From NCBI GenBank assembly GCA_963842355.1, contig CAWJGC010000005.1, positions 41,134 through 105,133 of the forward strand: a stretch of 64,000 nucleotides of DNA. The letters are read 5' to 3'. The notes below the pieces were generated by a model. The model searched no databases. It had not been told where the DNA came from and saw only the letters and a list, made by a program, of their open reading frames with translations. The DNA is from JASHPR01 sp963842355. GTDB lineage: Bacteria; Actinomycetota; Actinomycetes; Streptosporangiales; Streptosporangiaceae. The translations under genes were made by a program, and so were the position numbers. Positions 47,520 through 55,635 of this stretch are shown one piece after another; positions within the stretch are counted from its first letter, which is position 1; each line of letters begins with the position of its first letter.

Positions 47520-48116
47520 TCACATCCAGTCGGCGTGACGCGGCCACGCGAGCAGGGTGTCGACGATCTCGGGCGGGCCGTCCGCGGGCCGTGCATCGGT
47601 CATGGTGTACCGGCCGCGGTAGAACAGCAGCGGCGGCCCGGCCGCGCATTCGCCCAGTTCGATGACCCGGCCGATGACCACGTAGTGGTCCCCGGCCTCG
47701 TGCACGGCCTCGACCGCGGCGCCCACCCAGGTGACCACGCCGTCCAGGACCGGCGCCCCCGACGACGACGGCGACCAGCGCACGCCGGCGAACCTGTCCG
47801 CCCCGGCCCCCCCGGCCGCCGCGCTCGTGCCGAAGGTCCGGGCCAGGCCGCGCTGGCCGACGGCGAGCACGTTGGCGCAGAAATGCCCGGCCCGCGCGAT
47901 CCGCGGCCACGTGGCCGACGACCGGCTGGGGCTGAACAGCACCAGCGGCGGATCCAGGGACACGGCCGCGAAGGACTGGCACGCGAACCCGGCCGGGCCG
48001 CCGGAGTCGCACGCCGTGATGACCGTGACGCCGGTGCAGAAGTGGCCGAGCACCTGGCGGAACCGGGCCGGCTCCGGCTCGAACGCCGTCGGCGTGACGT
48101 CGGGGGCGGCGGTCAT
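47520..48116 (-). CDS. hsaB: HsaB, flavin reductase of 3-HSA hydroxylase
   Basis: A 198-residue flavin reductase-like split-barrel protein: FRQVLGHFCTGVTVITACDS, GFACQSFAAVSLDPPLVLFS and HFCANVLAVGQRGLARTFG are the family blocks. HsaB reduces FMN with NADH and passes it to HsaA, which hydroxylates 3-HSA at C4. It is the last gene of hsaA-hsaD-hsaC-hsaB, the same order as in mycobacteria (Rv3570c-Rv3567c). Its start immediately follows the hsaC stop. Length is a little longer than Rv3567c. Assignment rests on operon order as well as sequence. Confidence 0.9.
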   Translation of the reverse strand: MTAAPDVTPTAFEPEPARFRQVLGHFCTGVTVITACDSGGPAGFACQSFAAVSLDPPLVLFSPSRSSATWPRIARAGHFCANVLAVGQRGLARTFGTSAAAGGAGADRFAGVRWSPSSSGAPVLDGVVTWVGAAVEAVHEAGDHYVVIGRVIELGECAAGPPLLFYRGRYTMTDARPADGPPEIVDTLLAWPRHADWM

Positions 48117-49019
48117 TCAGGGACCGCCCGGGGCCGCGAACCGGTGCCCCCACAGGCTGATCGCGGTGGTCTCCCGGCTGACCCACGTCGCGTCGTCGAC
48201 CAGCCGGCCGTCGGTGCCGTACTCGATGTCGAACCCGCCCGGCGTGGCCACGTAGAACGACACCATCAGGTCGTTGGCGTGCCTGCCGAGCGTGGCGCTC
48301 ATCCGCGCCCCGCGCCGGGCGCACCGGTCCATCGCGCGGCCGACGTCGTCCAGCGAGGCCACCTCGACCATGAGGTGCACGATCCCGGCGGGCGCCGGGA
48401 ACGGCGCGAGCGCCAGCGAGTGGTGCCGCGGGTTACACCCGAGGAAGCGCATCCACAACGGCGGGCCCCCGGCCAGGCCGAAGAGCTCAGGCGCCATCCG
48501 CATCGAGTCCCGCAGCCGGAAGCCGAGCACCTCGGTGTAGAAGCGCAGGGCGGATACCTCGTCGGACACCGGCAGGACCACATGGCCGAGGCCCATCGCG
48601 CCGGTGACAAAGTGGTTCCCGTACGGGCTGACCGCCGGGCGATGTTCGAGGGCCGCGCCGCAGAAGACCTCCAGGGCGTTGCCCGCCGGGTCGTCGAACC
48701 GCAGCATCTGCGCCACCCGGCGCTCGGCCACCTCGGCGGCGGTACCGGCCTTGACCGCGACGCCCGCCTCCTCCAGGGCCCGCCCGACCTCGGCGAGAGC
48801 GGGCTCACCGGGCACCTCCCAGCCGGAGGTCAGCAGCCGGTCCCGCTCCCCCGGCAGGATCACCAGCCGGGCGGGGAAGTCGTCCATCCGCAGGTACAGC
48901 GCGCCGGGATCAGGGCCGCGGCCCTCGACCATGCCGAGCACCCGGACGCCGAACTCGCGCCAGGCCTCGACGTCGGCGGACTCGATGCGCAGGTACCCCA
49001 GCGAGCCGATGGGAGTCAT
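48117..49019 (-). CDS. hsaC: HsaC, extradiol dioxygenase for 3,4-DHSA
   Basis: A 300-residue type I extradiol dioxygenase, the same length as mycobacterial HsaC. It cleaves the catechol ring of 3,4-DHSA (ring A) between C4 and C5. The iron ligands are in place: H146 (MGLGHVVLP), H215 (GIVHLMVEV) and E266 (GGFDIEYGT). The N-terminal domain starts IGSLGYLRIESADVEAW. Start ATG 49019 overlaps the hsaD stop (ATGA). Second last gene of the operon. Confidence 0.94.
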   Translation of the reverse strand: MTPIGSLGYLRIESADVEAWREFGVRVLGMVEGRGPDPGALYLRMDDFPARLVILPGERDRLLTSGWEVPGEPALAEVGRALEEAGVAVKAGTAAEVAERRVAQMLRFDDPAGNALEVFCGAALEHRPAVSPYGNHFVTGAMGLGHVVLPVSDEVSALRFYTEVLGFRLRDSMRMAPELFGLAGGPPLWMRFLGCNPRHHSLALAPFPAPAGIVHLMVEVASLDDVGRAMDRCARRGARMSATLGRHANDLMVSFYVATPGGFDIEYGTDGRLVDDATWVSRETTAISLWGHRFAAPGGP

Positions 49020-49906
49020 GGCGTGCCTCCTTCCAGGAAGCCGACCGCCAGCCGGTTGAACTCGTCGAACTTCTCCAGCTGGGCCCAGTGGCCGCAGCCG
49101 CCGAACACGTGCAGCTGCGCGCGCCGGATCAGCTTGAGCGCCGTGAGCGCGCCGTCCAGGGGGTTCACCCGATCCTCCCGGCCCCAGATCAGCAGCACCT
49201 CGTGCCGCAGCCGGTGCGCCTCCCGCCACAGCAGCCCTTCCTCCGCGTGCGCCGGGTCGTAGAAGGAGGCGCCCATCGAGGCCATCGCCGCCAGCGCGTC
49301 GGGGGCGCTGGCGGCCAGGTACCGTTCCTGCACCAACTCGTCGGTGACCAGCCGCTGGTCGTGCACCATGGTCCGCAGGAACGCGGCCATCTTCTCCCGG
49401 CTGGGGCCCGGCGGCGCGGCGAACTCCATCAGCCTCTTGACGCCCTCCGTCGGGTCCGGGGCGAAGACGTTCAGGCTCAGCCCGCCCGGCCCCATCAGCA
49501 CCAGCCGGCCCGCGCGCCCGGGGAACCGCAGGGCGAAGCGGACCGCGGTGCCGCCGCCGAGGGAGTTGCCGACCAGGTGCACCTGGCCGATCCCGAGCTG
49601 GTCCAGCAGGCCGGCCAGGGCCTGCGCGGCGAACGTGAAGTAGTGGCCGGTCACCGGCGGCTTGGCGGAGCTGCCGAAGCCCGGCTGGTCGACCATGAGC
49701 GTGCGGAAGCGGCCGGCGAAGACCGGCAGGTTGCGGCCGAAGTTGCTCCACGCCGACGCGCCGGGACCGCCGCCGTGCAGCATCACCACCGGCAGGGCGC
49801 CGGCCGACGCCCCCGGCGCGGGCCCCGCCTCGTGGTAGTGCAGCCTGATCCCGCCCGCGTCGGCGAAGCGGCTCGTCGTCACGAAGTCCACCGTCTCGGC
49901 CGTCAT
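49016..49906 (-). CDS. hsaD: HsaD, C-C hydrolase for 4,9-DSHA
   Basis: A 296-residue alpha/beta hydrolase of the meta-cleavage product hydrolase family. It hydrolyses the ring-opened 4,9-DSHA to HHD and DOHNAA. The nucleophile S115 is in HLVGNSLGGGTAV, oxyanion residues in VMLHGGGPGASAWSNFGRNL, Asp in LLIWGREDRVNPL and His in GCGHWAQLEKFDEFNRL. It lies 13 bp after hsaA and overlaps hsaC. Mycobacterial HsaD is ~291 residues. Confidence 0.94.
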   Translation of the reverse strand: MTAETVDFVTTSRFADAGGIRLHYHEAGPAPGASAGALPVVMLHGGGPGASAWSNFGRNLPVFAGRFRTLMVDQPGFGSSAKPPVTGHYFTFAAQALAGLLDQLGIGQVHLVGNSLGGGTAVRFALRFPGRAGRLVLMGPGGLSLNVFAPDPTEGVKRLMEFAAPPGPSREKMAAFLRTMVHDQRLVTDELVQERYLAASAPDALAAMASMGASFYDPAHAEEGLLWREAHRLRHEVLLIWGREDRVNPLDGALTALKLIRRAQLHVFGGCGHWAQLEKFDEFNRLAVGFLEGGTP

Positions 49907-49919
49907 CGGCCGGCTCCCG

Positions 49920-51101
49920 TCACAGCATCCCGTCGGGCTGGATCCGCAGCCCGAACTCGCCGCGGCCGAACATCGTCAGCGCCCGCTCCGGGTCGTTGAT
50001 CGCGTGCACCCGGCCGGCGTGCGCGTCGCGCCAGAACCGCTGGATCGGGGTGCCGCTGCGCAGCGCCCGCCCGCCGGAGTTCTCGAACAGCCGGTCCACC
50101 GCGTTGATCGCCTGGCCGGTGCCCAGCACCTGGTCCCGCCGCACCCGCAGGCGCAGCGGCACCGGGATCTTCGTGCCCGCGCGGGCGTGCTGCATGAGCT
50201 CGGCCATGTTGCGCTCCAGCGCCAGCCAGGCCGAGTCGAGCTCGGCCGCGGCCTCGGCCACCCGCACCTGCGCGTGCGGGTCTTCCGACGCCTTCTGGCC
50301 CACATAAGAAGCCCGAACGCGTTCCCGCTGGTAATCCACGTGCGCCTGATACGCTCCCGTCGCCATGCCGATGATCGGCGTGGTGATCGAGTAGGAGAAC
50401 AGCGAGCCGTACGGCAGCCGGTACAGCGGCGCCAGGTTGGCCTCCTGGCCCGGGCAGACGCAGCGGAAGACGTCGTTGAAGCTGAGCGAGCGGTGCTCGG
50501 GCACGAACGCGCCGGACACCACGACGTCGTTGCTGCCGGTCCCGCGCAGCCCGACGGTGTCCCACACGTCGTCGATCGCGTAGTCGCTGGCGGGCAGCAG
50601 GAACGTGCGGAAGTCGGCCGGGTTGCCCTCGGCGTCCTTCGCGATCGCGCCGAGCAGCACCCAGGTGGCGTGGTCGCATCCCGAGGAGAAGCTCCACCGG
50701 CCGGTGAGCTCGTGCCCGCCGGTGACCGCCTCGGCCTGGCCGGTCGGCGCGTAGGACGACGACATCCGGGTGCCCGCGTCCGCGCCCCAGACCTCCTCCT
50801 GCGCCTGGAGCGGGAACAGGGCGAGCTGCCAGGGGTGCACGCCGAGCACCGACGAGACCCAGCCGGTCGACCCGCAGGCGCTGGCGATGAGCCGGACCGC
50901 GGTCAAGAACGTGACCGGGTCGGCCTCGTGCCCGCCGAACCTGGCCGGCTGGAGCAGCCGGAAGAACCCGGTCTCGGTCAGGGCCTTGACCGACTCGGCC
51001 GGCACCACGCGGCCGTCCTCGCATTCCTGGGCCCGCTCCCGCAGCACCGGCAGCAGCTGGCGCACCCCGTCAAGCACCGCCTGACCGACGTTCTCGCCCA
51101 C
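49920..51101 (-). CDS. hsaA: HsaA, flavin-dependent 3-HSA monooxygenase (oxygenase component)
   Basis: A 393-residue acyl-CoA-dehydrogenase-fold monooxygenase, one residue shorter than mycobacterial HsaA. It hydroxylates 3-HSA to the catechol 3,4-DHSA with FMNH2 supplied by HsaB. The visible landmarks are ETGFFRLLQPARFGGHEADP, ACGSTGWVSSVLGVHPWQLA, LTGRWSFSSGCDHATWVLLG and the helical C-terminal SAWLALERNMAELMQHAR. It is the first gene of the minus-strand operon; its start is 43 bp from the end of the 32-bp palindrome. Confidence 0.94.
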   Translation of the reverse strand: MGENVGQAVLDGVRQLLPVLRERAQECEDGRVVPAESVKALTETGFFRLLQPARFGGHEADPVTFLTAVRLIASACGSTGWVSSVLGVHPWQLALFPLQAQEEVWGADAGTRMSSSYAPTGQAEAVTGGHELTGRWSFSSGCDHATWVLLGAIAKDAEGNPADFRTFLLPASDYAIDDVWDTVGLRGTGSNDVVVSGAFVPEHRSLSFNDVFRCVCPGQEANLAPLYRLPYGSLFSYSITTPIIGMATGAYQAHVDYQRERVRASYVGQKASEDPHAQVRVAEAAAELDSAWLALERNMAELMQHARAGTKIPVPLRLRVRRDQVLGTGQAINAVDRLFENSGGRALRSGTPIQRFWRDAHAGRVHAINDPERALTMFGRGEFGLRIQPDGML

Positions 51102-51144
51102 CAGATGCCCTCCGATCGCGTCGACGCGGGAGCCGGACGCAGTA

Positions 51145-51176
51145 CCCCTAGACTAGAACATGTTCTAGTCTAGGGG
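51145..51176. promoter_or_regulatory. Perfect 32-bp palindrome with KstR-type core (site 6)
   Basis: The half CCCCTAGACTAGAACA (51145-51160) is followed immediately by its exact reverse complement (51161-51176), with no spacer. The centre, TAGAACATGTTCTA (51154-51167), is a perfect TnnAACnnGTTnnA. It lies in the divergent gap between hsaA (start 51101) and kshA (start 51254), 44 and 77 bp away. As an operator it would control both steroid operons at once. Its length exceeds a single KstR dimer site, so two dimers or another factor may bind. Confidence 0.85.
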
Positions 51177-51253
51177 CTAATGGCTCAGGCATGGAGGTCC
51201 AGTGAGCGAGCCGACGCGCCTCCAGGCGCCCGGAGGCGAGCGGGAGATAGCGC

Positions 51254-52387
51254 ATGAATAGCCGGAACGGGTTCCGGACCATCGTGGCCGGCGCGCCGCC
51301 AGCCCGGTTCGCTCGCGGCTGGCACTGCCTGGGGCTCGCCGACAGGTTCCGGGAGCCCGGCCCGCACGCGATCGAGGCGTTCGGAGTGAAGCTGGTGATC
51401 TTCGCGGACTCCTCCGGCCGGCTGCACGTGCTCGATGCGTACTGCCGGCATATGGGCGGCGACCTGAGCCAGGGCACGGTCAAGGGGGACCAGGTCGCCT
51501 GCCCGTTCCACGACTGGCGCTGGGGCGGGGACGGCCGGTGCGCGAAGATCCCCTACTCCAAGCGGGTCCCGGCCGCGGCGCAGACCCGGTCCTGGATCAC
51601 GCTCGAGCAGAACCGGCAGCTGTTCGTGTGGAACGACCCGCAGGGGAGCCCGCCGCCCGGGCAGGTGACCATCCCCCGGATCGACGGAGCGTTCTCCGAC
51701 GAGTGGAGCGGCTGGACCTGGGACTCGATCCTGGTCGACGGGGCGAACTGCCGCGAGGTCATCGACAACGTCGTCGACATGGCGCACTTCTTCTACATCC
51801 ACTTCGCCTTCCCGACCTACTTCAAGAACGTGTTCGAGGGGCACATCGCCTCGCAGTACCTGCGCACCCGGTCGCGGCAGGACATCGGGCAGGGCTCGAA
51901 CTACGGCGCGGACACCACGCTGCGCTCCGAGGCCTCGTATTTCGGGCCGTCGTACATGATCGACCGGCTGTGGCACGACTACCGCGGCATGACCACCGAA
52001 AGCGTCCTGATCAACTGCCACTACCCGGTCACGCCCCACTCGTTCCTGCTGCAGTGGGGCGTGATCGTCAAGAAGCTCCCGGGCCTGTCCGGGGCGCAGG
52101 CCGACAAGTTCGCCGCCAAGTTCGCCGAGTTCATCGGCCTGGGCTTCCAGCAGGACGTGGAGATCTGGACGCACAAGACCCGCGTCGACAACCCGCTGCT
52201 GTGCAGCGACGACGGCCCGGTCTACCAGTTGCGCCGCTGGTACCAGCAGTTCTACACCGACGTCGAGGACATCAAGCCCAACATGGTGGCCCGGTATGAG
52301 TTCGAGGTGGACACCACCCGGGCCGTGGCCGAATGGGAGGCCGAGGTGGCGGCGAACCTCGCCGCGCGGCAGCCGGGGGCGCGCTGA
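51254..52387 (+). CDS. kshA: KshA, oxygenase of 3-ketosteroid 9-alpha-hydroxylase
   Basis: A 377-residue Rieske oxygenase resembling mycobacterial KshA (386 residues). It hydroxylates C9 of 3-ketosteroids (AD/ADD), which with 1-dehydrogenation opens ring B. The Rieske cluster ligands are C64, H66, C83 and H86 (CRHMGGD; CPFHDW). The mononuclear iron motif is DNVVDMAHFFYIHFAFP with N172, D175, H178 and H183. Start ATG 51254; divergent from hsaA with the KstR-type palindrome in between. The reductase KshB is not in the window. Confidence 0.94.
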   Translation: MNSRNGFRTIVAGAPPARFARGWHCLGLADRFREPGPHAIEAFGVKLVIFADSSGRLHVLDAYCRHMGGDLSQGTVKGDQVACPFHDWRWGGDGRCAKIPYSKRVPAAAQTRSWITLEQNRQLFVWNDPQGSPPPGQVTIPRIDGAFSDEWSGWTWDSILVDGANCREVIDNVVDMAHFFYIHFAFPTYFKNVFEGHIASQYLRTRSRQDIGQGSNYGADTTLRSEASYFGPSYMIDRLWHDYRGMTTESVLINCHYPVTPHSFLLQWGVIVKKLPGLSGAQADKFAAKFAEFIGLGFQQDVEIWTHKTRVDNPLLCSDDGPVYQLRRWYQQFYTDVEDIKPNMVARYEFEVDTTRAVAEWEAEVAANLAARQPGAR

Positions 52388-52389
52388 CC

Positions 52390-52725
52390 GTGGCCGACGT
52401 CCAGCCCCTCGCCGCGGGTTTCATCGCCACCCAGCGCCAGCCCCAGCCCGACGGCCCGGAGCCCGGCCTCGTCCCCGCCGACGAGCGGGAAGCCGGCTTC
52501 CGGCCGGTCGAGTGCGAGCGGTGCGGTGCCGCGGCACTGGTCGCCAAGTTCAGCCCGCAGCATACGAGCGTGCAGTGGAGCCAGGCGTCGGTGCGTACCT
52601 GCGCCGAGTTCAGCGCCCGGGTCGCCGCGGGCGAGCAGACCGCGCTCATCGACACCTGCGCCAGCCTGCGCGACAGCATCGACCGCGCCGTGCTCGACGG
52701 CCGCCTCGAGGTATCGCCGCCTTGA
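52390..52725 (+). CDS. Small CxxC protein coupled to KshA
   Basis: A 111-residue protein with start GTG 52390, only 2 bp after the kshA stop. The key region is RPVECERCGAAALVAKFSPQ, then HTSVQWSQASVRTCAEFS, so it has one CxxC and two further Cys. That could bind a metal or cluster but no known ferredoxin pattern fits. I do not recognise the family. Tight coupling to kshA suggests that it serves the 9-alpha-hydroxylase or its electron supply, or is a steroid-regulon accessory. Confidence 0.65.
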   Translation: MADVQPLAAGFIATQRQPQPDGPEPGLVPADEREAGFRPVECERCGAAALVAKFSPQHTSVQWSQASVRTCAEFSARVAAGEQTALIDTCASLRDSIDRAVLDGRLEVSPP

Positions 52726-52926
52726 CCGGGCCGGGCGCCCGGGTCCCGCCCTCGTGGCCGGCCGGCCGGACGTGCCGCTCGACCGGGCCAGTTCTCACCC
52801 GGCGCGGGTGACGACCGGGCAGGCGACTGGCTGACAGCCTGAAGACCACGGCGGGCCGGCCAGCTGACGCCGATGCGGATCCACCGGCCGGACGGCGCGT
52901 CACGCCGATATACCCGGGAGGTCAGC

Positions 52927-53433
52927 ATGTCCAAGTCCGGCAGCACGTTCGTCCTGGTGGCGACGTACCCAGACGAGGCAGCGGCGCGCGACGATTACCA
53001 GGTCGTCAAGGAGGCGCACGCGGCGGGCCTGGTCGGCTCCTACGATGCGGCCATCGTCACCAAGGACGCGAGCGGCAAGGTCCACGAGAACAAGGATGAG
53101 ACGGCCACCCGCCACGGGGCCTGGTGGGGCATTGCCGCCGGGGCAGCCGTCGGGATCATCTTCCCGCCGGCGGTCCTGGGCGCGGCCGCGGCCGGCGGCG
53201 TGATCGGCGGGGTCAGCGGCCACCTGGCCCGGGGGATGTCGCGCGCGGAAGCCAAAGAACTCGGGGACTTCATCGACCCGGGCCAGGCCGGGCTCATCGT
53301 GGTGGGCGAAGACAAGGTCGAGGACGCGATCAGGCGCGCCGTGACCAGGGCGGAGAAGCAGACCGCCCAGGAGCTCGACGTGAGCCCGAAGGACGTCGAC
53401 CGCGCTCTGCAGGAGGCCGTCACCGAGATGTGA
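52927..53433 (+). CDS. DUF1269 (glycine-zipper) membrane-associated protein
   Basis: A 168-residue protein. A GGGAGG ribosome site precedes ATG 52927. It opens FVLVATYPDEAAARDDYQVV, has a Gly/Ala-rich hydrophobic hairpin (WWGIAAGAAVGIIFPPAVLG, then AAAAGGVIGGVSGH) at residues ~75-105 and a C-terminal LIVVGEDKVEDAIRRAV with a helical tail. This is the DUF1269 pattern. Function unknown, probably stress- or envelope-related. It is on its own between the kshA operon and the LLM gene. Confidence 0.85.
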   Translation: MSKSGSTFVLVATYPDEAAARDDYQVVKEAHAAGLVGSYDAAIVTKDASGKVHENKDETATRHGAWWGIAAGAAVGIIFPPAVLGAAAAGGVIGGVSGHLARGMSRAEAKELGDFIDPGQAGLIVVGEDKVEDAIRRAVTRAEKQTAQELDVSPKDVDRALQEAVTEM

Positions 53434-53515
53434 CCGGACCTCCCCCGCGGCCGGCCCCCCGGCGGTTCCAGCCAGCCGGGGAAGAACGGCGGGCGCAGGG
53501 CAGTTAGCGAGCTGT

Positions 53516-54529
53516 GTGACCGATGTGCCGTTTTCCGTTCTGGATCTTTCTCCGGTCGCCGCCGGGACCACGGCGGGTCAGGCGCTGCGCCAGACCACGG
53601 AGCTGGCCCAGCGCACCGAGGAGCTGGGATACCGGCGCTTCTGGGTGGCCGAACACCACAACATGCCCGCCATCGCCAGCTCCGCGCCGGCGGTCCTGAT
53701 CGCGCACCTGGCCGCGCACACCTCCACGATCCGGGTCGGCTCGGGCGGGGTGATGCTGCCCAACCACGCCCCGCTGGTGGTGGCCGAGCAGTTCGGGACC
53801 CTGGAAGCGCTGCACCCGGGCCGCATCGACCTGGGCATCGGCCGCGCGCCCGGGACCGACCAGCTCACGGCGCTGGCGCTGCGGCGCACGATGGAGGGCC
53901 TGTCGGCCGAGGCCTTCCCGCAGGAGCTGGCCGACCTGATCATGCTGTTCACCGGAGGGGACGCCCCGGCGCGGATCACCGCCACGCCCGGCCTGGGTGA
54001 CATGCCGGCTTTGTGGCTGCTGGGCTCGAGCGGGTACAGCGCGCAACTGGCCGGCCTGCTGGGGCTGCCGTTCTCGTTCGCGCACCACTTCAGCGCGGCC
54101 AACACCGAGCCCGCGCTGGCCCTGTACCGGCAGAACTTCCGGCCGTCGCAGTGGCTGGAACGCCCCTATGCGATGGTTGCGGTGAGCGCGATCTGCGCTG
54201 ACACCGACGAACGCGCCGAATGGCTGTCCGGCCCGGCGGCCCTGTCGTTCCTGCGGATGCGCACGGGGAGGCCGCAGCCGCTGGCCAGCCCCGAGGAGGC
54301 GGCCGCCTACCCGTACGGGCCGGGGGAACGGGAGTTTGCCCGCGACCGGTTTGCCCGCCAGGCGATCGGGTCCCCGGAGACGGTTCGCGGTCAGCTGGCT
54401 GCGCTGCTCGAGCGCACCGAGGCCGACGAGCTGATGCTCACCACGATGGTCTACGACATCGGTGACCGGATCCGCTCGTTCGAGCTCATAGCGGAGAAGG
54501 TCGCGGCCGACCTGCGCCAGCCCGGCTGA
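53516..54529 (+). CDS. LLM-class flavin oxidoreductase (luciferase-like)
   Basis: A 337-residue TIM-barrel LLM protein: PFSVLDLSPVAAGTTAGQAL, GYRRFWVAEHHNMPAIASSA and GSGGVMLPNHAPLVVAEQFG are standard for the FMN-type MsnO8 branch (GVxLxNHxPL). It lacks features that would prove F420 over FMN use. Relatives are monooxygenases of unknown substrate, often coupled to a flavin reductase. GTG start. No KstR-type box is near. It is followed by a decayed LAL regulator 43 bp away. Confidence 0.88.
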   Translation: MTDVPFSVLDLSPVAAGTTAGQALRQTTELAQRTEELGYRRFWVAEHHNMPAIASSAPAVLIAHLAAHTSTIRVGSGGVMLPNHAPLVVAEQFGTLEALHPGRIDLGIGRAPGTDQLTALALRRTMEGLSAEAFPQELADLIMLFTGGDAPARITATPGLGDMPALWLLGSSGYSAQLAGLLGLPFSFAHHFSAANTEPALALYRQNFRPSQWLERPYAMVAVSAICADTDERAEWLSGPAALSFLRMRTGRPQPLASPEEAAAYPYGPGEREFARDRFARQAIGSPETVRGQLAALLERTEADELMLTTMVYDIGDRIRSFELIAEKVAADLRQPG

Positions 54530-54572
54530 GTCCGCCTGCGTACTGTCATGTACGCATTTCGCGGGTGGTGGG

Positions 54573-55619
54573 ATGCTCGTGGGTGTGGGACCTGGCGGTG
54601 AGGGATCGGGTGCTGTTGCCGGGCAGCTGGCTGGTCCGGGTGGGGGCGGGGTGGTGGCCCGTCCGGGGCTGTTCGGGCGGCTGGGAGGACCCGCCCGGGT
54701 GACGGTGGTGTCGGCGCCGCCGGGCAGCGGCAAGACGGTGCTGCTCCGGTCCTGGATCAGCCAGGCGGGCCTGGCCGATCGTGCCGCGTGGGTGGCGGCC
54801 GGGCGGGAGGAGCGGGATCCGCAGCGGTTCTGGCTGGCGGTGCTGGGCGCGCTGCGCCGGACGGTCCCGGGGTCGGCGCTGGTGCAGGCGCTGACCGCGG
54901 CGCCGGACCTGGACGGGTGCGCGATCGTGGAGCGGTTGCTGACGGATCTGGCGCCGCTGGCGGACCGGTTGTGGCTGGTGGTCGACGACGTGCACGAGCT
55001 GGGCGGTGATGCGCTGCGGCAGCTGGAGCTGCTGATCATGCGCGCGCCGCCGCGGTGCTGCGGCTCGCCCAGGAAGACCCGGACGCCGCGATGGCCGCGC
55101 TCGCCCCGGTCCTGGCCGGGTCCGCCCCGATAGTCTGGCCGGTCTGGATGGCTCAGGCGTTCCTGCTGGAGGCGATCGCCCGGGACGCGCTGGGCGACGA
55201 GGGCGCCGCCGGCCGGGCCCTGGAGCGCGCACTGGACTGTGTCGAGCCCGACGGCGCGCTGTCGTGGTTCCTGCTGCACCCGGTGCCGGGCTTGCTGGAG
55301 CGCCAGGCCCGGCACCGCACCGCCCACGCCGCCCTGATCGCGGAGATCCAGAGCCTGCTGGCCGGGGGAGCTCGCCTCCTCGCCTGCCGGGCCGCAGCCG
55401 GTGCTCGAGCCGCTCAGCGACAGCGAGATCCGGGTGCTGCGTTACCTGCCGACCAACCTGACCGCGCCGGAGATCGCCGGCGAGCTGTATGTGTCGCGTA
55501 ACACCGTCAAGACCCACATGCGCAACGTGTACGCCAAGCTCGGCACCCACCGCCGGGGCGAGGCCGTCGCCCGCGCCCGCGACCTGGGCCTGCTCGCACC
55601 CTCCGCCCCCCGGCGCTAA
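54573..55619 (+). pseudogene. LAL-type (MalT-like) LuxR regulator, internally deleted remnant
   Basis: The N-terminal piece has LFGRLGGPARVTVVSAPPGSGKTVLLRSW (Walker A; residues run 54670-54750) and LWLVVDDVHELGGDALRQLE (Walker B). Intact LAL regulators have ~900 residues, but here the sequence jumps near 55040 from LLIMRAPPR to tail sequence VLRLAQEDPDAAMAALAPVL in another frame, so about 500 residues are missing. A second shift near 55368 returns to the first frame, giving the intact LuxR helix-turn-helix LSDSEIRVLRYLPTNLTAPE, then SRNTVKTHMRNVYAKLG. No functional protein can result from one start. Ends 16 bp from the convergent ABC1-kinase gene. Confidence 0.85.
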
Positions 55620-55635
55620 CCCCCCCGGCCTGGGG

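Noticed and set aside
53434..53515. Possible terminator after the DUF1269 gene
   Set aside because: C- and G-rich but no stem longer than 5-6 bp that I could draw with confidence.
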